A stretch of DNA of 6,872 bases from Candidatus Glassbacteria bacterium RIFCSPLOWO2_12_FULL_58_11 (GCA_001780825.1 MFIX01000076.1:1-6872); one strand, 5' to 3'. Shown: positions 1 to 6,709, counted from the first letter of the stretch. Program-made: numbers and translations. The notes: a model not told the origin generated them from the letters alone.

Positions 1-46
1 TATCTTGCCTGGTTAATTCATAAATTTACGTTCCTGTTTTCTGTAG

Positions 47-66
47 GGGCGCGGCATGCCGCGCCC
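47..66. repeat. Perfect 20-bp GC palindrome, REP-like
   Basis: Positions 47-56 (GGGCGCGGCA) are exactly the reverse complement of 57-66, giving a palindrome with no spacer. It sits in an otherwise AT-rich leader 45 bp before the first gene. Neither side has a run of T, so it does not look like an intrinsic terminator. Its form (a TGTAGGGG lead-in followed by a perfect GC palindrome) resembles the short palindromic repeats scattered between genes in many bacterial genomes. There is no second copy in this window, so repeat status is inferred. It could also be a cruciform or mRNA hairpin that affects the downstream gene. Confidence 0.6.
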
Positions 67-102
67 GAGACATTCTTTCCCATCCGCGGAAAAATAAGAC
101 TT

Positions 103-107
103 GGAAG
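103..107 (+). promoter_or_regulatory. Ribosome binding site supporting a TTG start
   Basis: GGAAG lies 4 nt before the TTG at 112. It is the only purine-rich Shine-Dalgarno-like stretch near the 5' end of the glycosyltransferase. No ATG, GTG or TTG occurs in this frame between position 1 and 112, which favours TTG at 112. The spacing is on the short side. Confidence 0.45.
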
Positions 108-111
108 AAAA

Positions 112-1179
112 TTGCCTACTTCCCTGGTCAGCTTCCTGATCCCGGTATATAATGCCCACGCGACGGTGGTCCGGGCCCTGGAATCCGTGCTTGGCCAACG
201 CCGGGCCGGCGAGCTCGAGGCGGTGGTGGTGGATGACGGGAGCACGGATGGTACGCTCGAGCTGCTGGAAAAACTCTCCTCCCGCGAAAACCGGGTCAGG
301 CTGGTCGCTGTAGAGCACCGCGGGCTGGTGGAGGCGCTTATTACCGGGCAGCGGCTCTGCCGGGGCGAGTTTATCGCCCGCATGGACAGCGATGACCTCG
401 CCCACCCGGACCGTTTCCGCGAGCAACTGGCCCTGATCAGCCGGGATCCTCGTCTGGGAGTGGTCGGAGCGCAGGTGCGCTACTTTCCCCGCCGGTCCCT
501 GCGAGCCGGGCTGCTGCACTATGAGAGCTGGCTTAACTCCCTGCTCGAGGGCTCCCGCTCCGATGCGCCGGCTGAGAAAATCGAAGCAGCCTGCCGGAGG
601 ATCGAGCGCGAAATCTTTGTCGAATGTCCTCTGGCCCATCCGACCTTTCTGATCCGGCGCTCAGCGTTTGAACAGGTTGGCGGCTACCGTGAATTCCAGG
701 GCTTGCCCGAGGACTACGACCTGCTGCTGCGCCTGGCCGGCAAAGGCTGGCGCCTGGGCGGAGTGGGCAAGGTGCTCCATCACTGGCGCGAGCACCCGGG
801 GCGCACCTCGCGCATCGATCCGCGCTACATCGCGGACAGTTTCCGGAGACTCAAGCTCAACCACCTGCTGTCTTTAAAGCTCGAAGGCGGCGCCCTCCCG
901 GTCTCGATCTGCGGGGCCGGACCGGTGGGCAAGGCGTGGCTCAAGGACCTCCAGGCCGCGGGTGTCGAGGTGCGTTTTTTGATCGAGGTCAATCCGCGGC
1001 GGATCGGCAAGAAGATTCACGGCGTCCCGGTGATCTCCGCTGAACAGCTCGCCTCCTTGGACAGGTCCGCCGGCCTGATTCTCGGCGCGGTGGGCCAGAA
1101 AGGGGCCCGGGAAAATATCCGCCTGAGCCTCGGCCCGCTGGGTTACCGGGAGGGCGAGGATTACCTTTTTGTCGCCTGA
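112..1179 (+). CDS. Family 2 glycosyltransferase with C-terminal Rossmann-like domain
   Basis: Predicted to transfer a sugar from a nucleotide-sugar donor in the cytoplasm, probably during surface polysaccharide or glycan synthesis; the acceptor is unknown. Residues 5-230 are a GT-A fold of the GT2 family: SFLIPVYN at 7-14, VVVDDGSTDGT at 38-48 (nucleotide binding), the metal-binding MDSDD at 91-95, HPTFLIRRSAF at 176-186 and the acceptor-side LPEDYDL at 198-204. Residues about 262-355 form a second domain that GT2 catalysis does not need: ICGAGPVGK (266-274) resembles a glycine-rich Rossmann loop, followed by FLIEVNPRRIGKKIHGVPV (289-307), a pattern seen in PglD-N or CoA-binding-like domains. 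There are no membrane segments. The start is taken at TTG (112) because GGAAG precedes it and the GT2 core begins within a few residues. The same frame stays open to the window edge without a usual start codon, so an N-terminal extension cannot be fully excluded. The GT2 assignment is firm; substrate and C-terminal role are not. Confidence 0.9.
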   Translation: MPTSLVSFLIPVYNAHATVVRALESVLGQRRAGELEAVVVDDGSTDGTLELLEKLSSRENRVRLVAVEHRGLVEALITGQRLCRGEFIARMDSDDLAHPDRFREQLALISRDPRLGVVGAQVRYFPRRSLRAGLLHYESWLNSLLEGSRSDAPAEKIEAACRRIEREIFVECPLAHPTFLIRRSAFEQVGGYREFQGLPEDYDLLLRLAGKGWRLGGVGKVLHHWREHPGRTSRIDPRYIADSFRRLKLNHLLSLKLEGGALPVSICGAGPVGKAWLKDLQAAGVEVRFLIEVNPRRIGKKIHGVPVISAEQLASLDRSAGLILGAVGQKGARENIRLSLGPLGYREGEDYLFVA

Positions 1180-1192
1180 GCGGTTTCCGCTC
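1178..1192 (+). terminator. Stem-loop overlapping the GT2 stop codon
   Basis: GAGCGG (1178-1183) and CCGCTC (1187-1192) pair perfectly around a TTT loop. Flanking GCC (1174-1176) and GGGC (1195-1198) could lengthen the stem past a bulge. No T-run follows, so it is at best a weak or Rho-assisted terminator, or an mRNA 3'-end hairpin. Confidence 0.35.
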
Positions 1193-1232
1193 TTGGGCAC
1201 GAGATTTCTGGCCTGGCCCCCGTTGAAAAAAG

Positions 1233-1243
1233 TTGCGTCGCAA
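1233..1243. promoter_or_regulatory. Short inverted repeat TTGCG-T-CGCAA, possible operator
   Basis: An 11-bp perfect inverted repeat lies in the 131-bp gap, 67 bp before the lipoprotein start. Weak -10-like hexamers (TAAGAT at 1255, TAATAT at 1270) follow it, so the position would suit a regulator site. The half-site is only 5 bp and no regulator is encoded nearby, so this is tentative. Confidence 0.2.
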
Positions 1244-1300
1244 ACCGCTCGCTCTAAGATTATTCTGACTAATATTTCCCGAAACGGTTTTTATCTCCCT

Positions 1301-1305
1301 GGAGG
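1301..1305 (+). promoter_or_regulatory. Strong ribosome binding site for the propeller lipoprotein
   Basis: GGAGG ends 5 nt before the ATG at 1311. This near-ideal Shine-Dalgarno match fixes that start and gives a hydrophobic signal-like N terminus directly after it. Confidence 0.8.
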
Positions 1306-1310
1306 ACTCC

Positions 1311-4300
1311 ATGCGAATTCCTGTCTTGCTTGCGCTCCTGGCCTCGCTCGCCTGTACTGCTAAAAAGGAGGAAGCGCCCGCGCCAGAGTTCGAAGCTCCG
1401 GCCTGGACCCATCTCTCAAGCGCTACCGGGGACCTGCCCGTTCCCGGAGCCTCGACCGAACAGACCGCCTCCCTGGTATTAGATTTCGACAAGGATGGAA
1501 TAAACGACTTTGTAATCGGCAGCCGCAAGGCGCCGCCCGCCCTGGCCGGCTACCGCAATACCGCCGCGGGCTGGGACCGGCTGGTTATCGATTCGACCAC
1601 CCTCGGGATCGAGGCGGGCGGGACGTGCTGCGATATCGACGGGGATGGCGACCTGGACCTGGTCATGGGTGGGGAATATTCCAGTGAAAAAGTCTGGTGG
1701 TGGGAGAACCCCTGTCCGGACTTTCAGCCTTACCAGCCCTGGACCCGGCGCGAGATCAAATCCTCTGGGGAACACAAGCACCACGACCAGATGTTCGGGG
1801 ATTTTGACGGCGACGGGCGGGCGGAGCTGGTTTTCTGGAACCAGCTTGCGGGCAAGCTGTTTATGGCCCGAATCCCAGCCGACCCTCTCCACACTGAACC
1901 CTGGCCGCTAGAGGCGATCTATTCCTACGACCCGGATGAAAAAGTCGAAACCCTCGGGCAGACGCCGGTCTGGATGCAGAGCAATGAGCAGGAGGGGCTG
2001 GCCGCGGCCGATATCGATGGAGATGGCATACAGGACATTGTAGGCGGCGGCCGCTGGTTCAGGCATACCGGAGATGGGAAGTTTGCGGTCGAGGTAATTG
2101 ACGCCGGCCAGCATTTTACCCGCGCCGCCGCTGGCCAGCTCAAAAACGGCGGCCGGCCTGAGGTGGTGTTCGCGATCGGCGATGGCGCCGGCCCGATTAA
2201 ATGGTACGAATGGCAGGAGGGGCGCTGGATCGGCCGGGACCTCCTCGGCCACCCGGTCCACAATGGGCACAGTCTGCAGGTGCTCGACTTGGACGGAGAT
2301 GGCAACCTGGATGTATTCTGCGCCGAGATGCGCCTGGACGGCGGCAATCCGGCCTCCAAGGTTTATGCTTTTCTGGGCGACGGTGAGGGGCATTTCCGGA
2401 CCCGAATCATTGCCGAGGGTTTCGACAACCACGAATCCAGGGCCGTCGATCTGGATGGCGATGGCGATATCGACATCCTGGGCAAGCCCTATAACTGCGG
2501 GACTCCCCGGCTGGACGTCTGGATCAATGGCGGAAAAGGCTTTGCCGCGGGGGAGGAGCTGCCTTTCGAGCACATGATCATCGATGAGCATGGCCCAGCC
2601 GACCCGCATACCAAATCCGCCGGGGACCTGGACGGGGATGGGATTGCGGATCTGGTAACCGCCTCGAGCGCCGGAGGACCCCTGGTCTGGTATCACTCGC
2701 CCGACTGGACCCGCTGCCAGATTGCACCGGAGGGCCGCTGGAGCTGCGACGCCGAGGCGGCCGACCTGGACGGCGATGGGGACAACGACCTGGTGATCTC
2801 CGAATATTACGGCAAAAAGCGTCTCGAATGGTATGAGAACCCGGCTCCGGCCGGCGATCCGCTCGCCGACTCCTGGCGTCTGCATGTGATCGGCCCGCCC
2901 CGGGCCCACGATATCGAGGCGGCGGACCTGGACGGGGACGGCGATATCGACCTGGTCTCCCGCGGCCAGAGCGGTTTCGGCGCGCTCGAGGGCGACCGCC
3001 TGGTCCTCTGGCGCCACGACGGCCCCGATTCCTGGGCTCAACAAATCGTTGAATGCCCGCATGGCGAGGGGATCGCCCTGGCCGACCTGGAGCGGGACGG
3101 TGACCTGGACCTGGTGACCGGCGGACGCTGGTACGAGAACCCGGGCCGGATTGACGGCAGCGTATGGGCTGAACATATCTTCGCCGAATGGAACCCGGAT
3201 GCGGTGGTCAAAACCGGCGATTTCAACGCCGATGGCCTGCCGGATGCGGCGCTTACCGCGGCCGAGGCTACAGACAGCGTGTCGTGGTTCGAGAACCCGG
3301 GCCCATCCGGGGCCGGGAGCTGGACTGAGCATGTTATCAATGAGAGGCTGGAAAAGGGCCACAGCCTGGGGCTGGCGGACCTGGACAACGATGGTGATCT
3401 GGATGTGGCGACAGCCGAGATGCACCAGTCCGAGGACCCGGATGAGGTAATTATCTTTGTCAACCAGGGAGGCGGACTCGCCTGGCGCAAACAGGTCCTC
3501 GCCAACACCGGCTCGCACGATATCCGGGTGGGCGATTTCGATGGGGATGGAGATGCGGACATCTACGGTGCCAACTGGCAGTCGGTCTGGCAGGACAGCC
3601 TGGCCTTTATCGAGGTCTGGCGCAACAACAGCGGCTCGGCCGCCGCGCTCTCGCTGCACGAGTGGACCCGCCGCGTGCTGGACAGCGGTAAGCCCTGGCG
3701 CAGCATATTTATAGCCGCCGGAGACCTGGACGGCGACAATCTGCCGGATGTGGCCACGGGCGGCTGGTGGTACAAAAACCCGGGCGCGGAAGGGAAAAGC
3801 TGGACCCGCCGGACTTTCGGCGACCCGTTGCGCAACCTGGCTCTGCTATACGATTTCGACTCAGACGGCCGCCAGGACGTGCTAGGCACTAGCGGCCGCG
3901 GCTCCGATCCGAGCGCGGATTTTGTCTGGGCGCGCAACAACGGCGGCGGCACGTTTGAGATTCTGAGCAATATCCCACCGGCGGATGGCGATTTTCTCCA
4001 GGGTGTGGGTGTGGGCCGGTCGCGCCCGGAAGGTCCACTGGCGATAGCTCTTTCCTGGCATACTGCCGGCAAGGGCATCCAGGCGCTCATCCTCCCCGGC
4101 GACCCGGTCGCCGAGCAATGGACCTGGACCCGGGTCTGCAACGAATCGCAGGATGAGCAGCTCAGCGTGGGGGATATCGACGGCGACGGCGACCTGGACC
4201 TGCTGCTCGGCACGCTCTGGCTTGAGAACCAGAGCGGCGCGGTCCGCCTCGACACGCTGTTTAATACCACAGAAAGCCCCGACCGCAACCGCCTGGCGGA

Positions 4301-4712
4301 TATCGACGGCGACGGCCGTCTCGACGCGGTAGTGGGCTACGAGGCGATCAATGTCCCCGGCAAGCTGGCCTGGTACGAGAATGTCCTGCCCGACCGGGGG
4401 CAGTGGATCGAGCACCTGATCGCCGCGCCGGTCGGCCCGATGAGCCTGGATGTGACGGATCTGGATGGGGACGGCGACCTGGACGTAGTGCTGGGCGAGC
4501 ACAACTACGAGCGGCCGGAAACCGCCCGCCTGCTGGTTTTCCGCAACCTCGACGGCCGCGGGAAGCTCTGGCTGCCGGTTACTGTCTATACCGGGGATGA
4601 ACACCACGACGGAGCGGTGACGGTCGATATCGACAGGGACGGCGACCTGGACATTATCTCGATCGGCTGGAGCCACCCGAATGTGCTGCTCTACGAGAAC
4701 GGAGCGCTGTAA
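1311..4712 (+). CDS. Giant FG-GAP/VCBS-repeat beta-propeller protein, putative lipoprotein
   Basis: An exported protein of 1133 residues with no recognisable catalytic domain; the likely role is binding of a ligand, glycan or protein at the cell surface. The N terminus MRIPVLLALLASLAC is a short signal sequence with Cys15 as the possible lipidated residue, but the lipobox is imperfect (S-L-A-C). A charged and proline-rich linker (about 16-30) follows. The rest is FG-GAP/VCBS repeats built on the calcium-binding loop DxDGDGxxD. Loops begin at residues 58, 108, 164, 234, 326, 380, 439, 485, 539, 592, 637, 690, 742, 805, 848, 955, 997, 1050 and 1106, with degenerate repeats near 276 and 900. Spacing is 42-70 residues. 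Twenty-one units fit three seven-bladed propellers. Many repeats end in a WYENP-like strand (127-133, 507-511, 608-611, 659-663, 820-824, 1021-1024). It stands alone between gaps of about 130 bp. Long reading frames on the opposite strand here are composition artefacts of the repeats. Family call firm; function unknown. Confidence 0.9.
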   Translation: MRIPVLLALLASLACTAKKEEAPAPEFEAPAWTHLSSATGDLPVPGASTEQTASLVLDFDKDGINDFVIGSRKAPPALAGYRNTAAGWDRLVIDSTTLGIEAGGTCCDIDGDGDLDLVMGGEYSSEKVWWWENPCPDFQPYQPWTRREIKSSGEHKHHDQMFGDFDGDGRAELVFWNQLAGKLFMARIPADPLHTEPWPLEAIYSYDPDEKVETLGQTPVWMQSNEQEGLAAADIDGDGIQDIVGGGRWFRHTGDGKFAVEVIDAGQHFTRAAAGQLKNGGRPEVVFAIGDGAGPIKWYEWQEGRWIGRDLLGHPVHNGHSLQVLDLDGDGNLDVFCAEMRLDGGNPASKVYAFLGDGEGHFRTRIIAEGFDNHESRAVDLDGDGDIDILGKPYNCGTPRLDVWINGGKGFAAGEELPFEHMIIDEHGPADPHTKSAGDLDGDGIADLVTASSAGGPLVWYHSPDWTRCQIAPEGRWSCDAEAADLDGDGDNDLVISEYYGKKRLEWYENPAPAGDPLADSWRLHVIGPPRAHDIEAADLDGDGDIDLVSRGQSGFGALEGDRLVLWRHDGPDSWAQQIVECPHGEGIALADLERDGDLDLVTGGRWYENPGRIDGSVWAEHIFAEWNPDAVVKTGDFNADGLPDAALTAAEATDSVSWFENPGPSGAGSWTEHVINERLEKGHSLGLADLDNDGDLDVATAEMHQSEDPDEVIIFVNQGGGLAWRKQVLANTGSHDIRVGDFDGDGDADIYGANWQSVWQDSLAFIEVWRNNSGSAAALSLHEWTRRVLDSGKPWRSIFIAAGDLDGDNLPDVATGGWWYKNPGAEGKSWTRRTFGDPLRNLALLYDFDSDGRQDVLGTSGRGSDPSADFVWARNNGGGTFEILSNIPPADGDFLQGVGVGRSRPEGPLAIALSWHTAGKGIQALILPGDPVAEQWTWTRVCNESQDEQLSVGDIDGDGDLDLLLGTLWLENQSGAVRLDTLFNTTESPDRNRLADIDGDGRLDAVVGYEAINVPGKLAWYENVLPDRGQWIEHLIAAPVGPMSLDVTDLDGDGDLDVVLGEHNYERPETARLLVFRNLDGRGKLWLPVTVYTGDEHHDGAVTVDIDRDGDLDIISIGWSHPNVLLYENGAL

Positions 4713-4721
4713 GGCAGGATG

Positions 4722-4746
4722 TACCGCCGCCTCTCCTCCGGCGGTA
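4722..4746 (+). terminator. GC-rich hairpin after the propeller gene
   Basis: TACCGCCG (4722-4729) pairs perfectly with CGGCGGTA (4739-4746) around a 9-nt pyrimidine loop, starting 10 nt after the stop codon. Position and stability suit a transcription end or mRNA-stabilising hairpin. There is no T-run behind it, so canonical intrinsic termination is not shown. It lies upstream of the promoter-like element for the next gene, which fits a unit boundary. Confidence 0.45.
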
Positions 4747-4763
4747 AGGGCATTCGGACGGAA

Positions 4764-4795
4764 TTGACATTTTCCGGCGGCAGAGAAGATATATT
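4764..4795 (+). promoter_or_regulatory. Candidate sigma-70-type promoter for the permease gene
   Basis: A perfect TTGACA (4764-4769) is followed by TATATT (4790-4795), in one of the AT-richer spots of this gap. The spacer is 20 bp, longer than the usual 16-18, so activity would be weak or activator dependent. A start of transcription shortly after about 4800 would leave a leader of roughly 40 nt before the ATG at 4843. Confidence 0.4.
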
Positions 4796-4830
4796 CCCCC
4801 GGTCTGTCCCGGTCCCCAATCTTAAGCGCA

Positions 4831-4836
4831 GAGAGG
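4831..4836 (+). promoter_or_regulatory. Ribosome binding site for the permease
   Basis: GAGAGG ends 6 nt before the ATG at 4843, which supports that start. The encoded N terminus then enters its first membrane helix within a few residues, as usual for GntP proteins. Confidence 0.65.
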
Positions 4837-4842
4837 TCCCCG

Positions 4843-6198
4843 ATGAGCGGAGTCGGCCTGGCCGTGGTGCTGGCGGTGCTGGTGGCAATAATCATGCTGG
4901 CCAGCGGGCGCTGGAAAGCGGATGCTTTCCTGCTGCTGCTGGCCTGTGCCTTTGCCTACGGGATTGCGGCCGGGCTGGGTACCCTGGGTACCCTGGAGAT
5001 GATCAAGCAGGGGTTCGGCAATACCCTGGGCGGGGTGGGCCTGGTAATTATTTTCGGCGCGGTGATCGGCACTTTCCTGGAGCGCACCGGCGGCTCCGGC
5101 GCGATTGCCGCGGCGATGATCCGGGTGGTGGGGGAGAAGCGCACGCCGCTGGCCCTGAGCCTCACCGGCTATATCGTCTCGATCCCCGTTTTCTGCGATT
5201 CTGGGTTTATCATCCTGGTGCCGCTGGCCCGGGCCCTGTCGCGCAAAGCCGCCCTGGGCCGTCTAACCCTGGCGGTCTGCCTGGCGACCGGCCTCTATGC
5301 CACCCACTGTCTCGTTCCGCCGACTCCCGGTCCGATCGCCGCGGCCCAGGCGCTCGGCGCGGACCTGGGCAAGGTGATCCTGCTCGGTTTGCCCGTGGCT
5401 CTGATCCTGACTCTGGCCGGCTATTTCTGGGCCATGCGCTTTGCCGCGGAAAGGCTGCCCGATGAAGTACTAGGTAGTCCCGAACTCGATTCCGGATTGT
5501 CGCGGGAGCCATCCGCCGACAAGCTTCCCGGCGCTTTCAAGTCCATGTTGCCGATCCTGGCTCCCCTGGTCCTGATCACTCTCGGCTCGCTGGCCGGAAT
5601 CAAGGGCGGGCCTTTGGGAAACGGGGCGTTGGCCTCGCTGTTGCAGGGGGCCGGCCACCCGGTATTTGCCCTGGCGGTGGGTCTGCTGCTGAGCTTTCCC
5701 CTGGCCGCGGGAGTCAAAGCCTCCCGCGGCGACTGGATCGCCGCCGGGATAAAATCCACCGCTATCGTGCTGACAGTCACCGCGGCGGGCGGCGCTTTCG
5801 GCCAGGTGATCCGCGCCTCTCAGCTTAGCACGACCCTGCAGGAGGTTCTCGGCGTATGGAAAGCCGGGGTATTGGCGCCATTCCTGCTCGCCGCCGCGCT
5901 CAAAAGCGCCCAGGGCAGCAGCACGGTGGCCATGATTACCACCTCGGCGATAGTGCTGCCGCTGCTCGGGACGCTCGGCCTGGGCACAGAGGGCTGGGGC
6001 CCGGCGCTCGCCGTTACTGCCATAGGCTGCGGATCGATGGCGGTCAGTCATGCCAATGACAGCTACTTCTGGGTTGTTTCGCAGATGGCCGGCATTCCGG
6101 TCAATACCGCCTACCGGGTCTATACCAGCGCTACCGGCCTGATGGGTGCCTGCGGTGCGCTGATTACCTGGCTGCTGGCCGCGCTGCTCCTGCCGTAA
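4843..6198 (+). CDS. GntP-family permease (sugar acid or organic acid:H+ symporter)
   Basis: An inner-membrane secondary transporter of 451 residues, the usual length for the gluconate permease (GntP) family, whose known members take up gluconate, related sugar acids, D-serine or D-glycerate with protons. Hydrophobic segments occur at roughly 4-20, 27-45, 62-80, 104-127, 140-155, 178-198, 235-252, 272-290, 305-325, 342-353, 363-380, 388-401 and 430-450. Family motifs visible: IPVFCDSGFIIL (114-125), ATHCLVPPTPGP (153-164), AAGGAFGQVI (314-323), LKSAQGSSTVAM (353-364) and GSMAVSHANDSYFW (397-410). The charged stretch at about 201-230 is the central cytoplasmic loop. No gluconate kinase, dehydratase or regulator is adjacent, so the substrate cannot be assigned; the gntP symbol is withheld for that reason. 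It is probably transcribed separately, given the hairpin and promoter-like element upstream. The gene that follows points the opposite way. Confidence 0.93.
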   Translation: MSGVGLAVVLAVLVAIIMLASGRWKADAFLLLLACAFAYGIAAGLGTLGTLEMIKQGFGNTLGGVGLVIIFGAVIGTFLERTGGSGAIAAAMIRVVGEKRTPLALSLTGYIVSIPVFCDSGFIILVPLARALSRKAALGRLTLAVCLATGLYATHCLVPPTPGPIAAAQALGADLGKVILLGLPVALILTLAGYFWAMRFAAERLPDEVLGSPELDSGLSREPSADKLPGAFKSMLPILAPLVLITLGSLAGIKGGPLGNGALASLLQGAGHPVFALAVGLLLSFPLAAGVKASRGDWIAAGIKSTAIVLTVTAAGGAFGQVIRASQLSTTLQEVLGVWKAGVLAPFLLAAALKSAQGSSTVAMITTSAIVLPLLGTLGLGTEGWGPALAVTAIGCGSMAVSHANDSYFWVVSQMAGIPVNTAYRVYTSATGLMGACGALITWLLAALLLP

Positions 6199-6267
6199 TT
6201 TACCGCGCACGCTCCGGTGTGTCCGGATTACAAAAATGCGAAAACCGGGCAGAATGCAATGATCCGG

Positions 6268-6282
6268 CCCTTGTCAGAAGGG
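6268..6282. terminator. Weak stem-loop between convergent genes
   Basis: CCCTT (6268-6272) pairs with AAGGG (6278-6282) around a 5-nt loop, midway between the permease stop and the minus-strand gene's stop at 6297. TTT follows on the plus strand, but there is no proper T-run on either strand. It might serve either direction; the stem is short. A second 5-bp stem (TCCGG/CCGGA, 6213-6227) is equally weak. Confidence 0.2.
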
Positions 6283-6296
6283 TTTGGGGGGAGAGT

Positions 6297-6683
6297 CTAT
6301 TTCGCTCCGGGGAAAGCCTGCGAGGGGGTCTTGTTGGCGAAAAGGTAGATCAGGCGCTCGAACTTGCCGATCGTGTCCAGGAGGGCCTGGCGCTTCTTGG
6401 GATGGTTAGTTTTATAGTACTGCTGGTACAGGTCGACAATGTTGGCGACCACGTTCCTGTATTCCTGATAGTTTAGCTTGAGGCGGTTTTTGAAATATTT
6501 GACGCAGGCCAGATAGCGGTTGTAATAAGGGTCAAACTCGCCGTGGCCGAAACGCATCATCTTCAGATGCAGGCCCAGGAACAGCCTGTAGCAGTCATCG
6601 ACCGAGGAGTAAACCGGGGTATCGTCATCCGGGAAATCCCAGCGCTCCAGATGCCGGATTGAAATACCGCTGAAATATATCAT
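6297..6683 (-). CDS. Hypothetical small aromatic-rich protein
   Basis: I do not recognise a family. With the start at 6683 the product is 128 residues, soluble-looking, with no signal peptide or membrane helix. It is unusually rich in aromatics: 13 Tyr, 9 Phe and 1 Trp. A mixed acidic N-terminal part (RWDFPDDD, 14-21) is followed by a probably helical, basic stretch from about 30 to 116 (e.g. YNRYLACVKYFKNRLKLNY, 54-72; YQQYYKTNHPKKRQALLD, 86-103). The start at 6683 is preferred over an earlier ATG at 6749, which has no Shine-Dalgarno and would add a poor 22-residue tail; AAAGG lies 10 nt upstream of 6683. The coding sequence is visibly less GC-rich than the three genes to its left, suggesting a different origin or weak selection. 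It converges with the permease across a 98-bp gap. It could be a lineage-restricted gene; a chance reading frame is less likely given its non-repetitive, protein-like composition. Confidence 0.6.
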   Translation of the reverse strand: MIYFSGISIRHLERWDFPDDDTPVYSSVDDCYRLFLGLHLKMMRFGHGEFDPYYNRYLACVKYFKNRLKLNYQEYRNVVANIVDLYQQYYKTNHPKKRQALLDTIGKFERLIYLFANKTPSQAFPGAK

Positions 6684-6693
6684 CGAATCCCGA

Positions 6694-6698
6694 CCTTT
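6694..6698 (-). promoter_or_regulatory. Ribosome binding site deciding the minus-strand start
   Basis: AAAGG read on the minus strand lies 10 nt before the ATG at 6683. It is a moderate match at long spacing, but the competing start at 6749 has only a T-rich stretch upstream. Confidence 0.4.
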
Positions 6699-6709
6699 CT
6701 GCCGGAAAT

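Noticed and set aside
13..639. A 208-codon minus-strand frame across the glycosyltransferase
   Set aside because: No domain, no ribosome binding site and complete overlap with a GT2 gene whose motifs are all in place.
1223..1275. TTGAAA and TAATAT as a promoter for the propeller gene
   Set aside because: The hexamers are 41 bp apart; no pairing of -35 and -10 elements with acceptable spacing and match was found.
1908..3659. A 583-codon open frame on the minus strand inside the propeller gene, and a 337-codon one at 3882-4895
   Set aside because: They mirror the repeated Asp-Gly-Asp coding on the plus strand (recurrent VQV/PIA-type output), match no domain, and the plus-strand frame has clear FG-GAP motifs and a strong ribosome binding site.
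3750..3790. Possible frameshift or domain break in the propeller gene around the DGDN loop at residue 805
   Set aside because: The frame continues with normal WYKNP strand and loop motifs on both sides; only a single loop residue differs.
4719..5465. A 248-codon plus-strand frame overlapping the permease start
   Set aside because: It is Gly/Arg/Pro-rich, typical of an off-frame reading of GC-rich DNA, and conflicts with the well-supported GntP frame.
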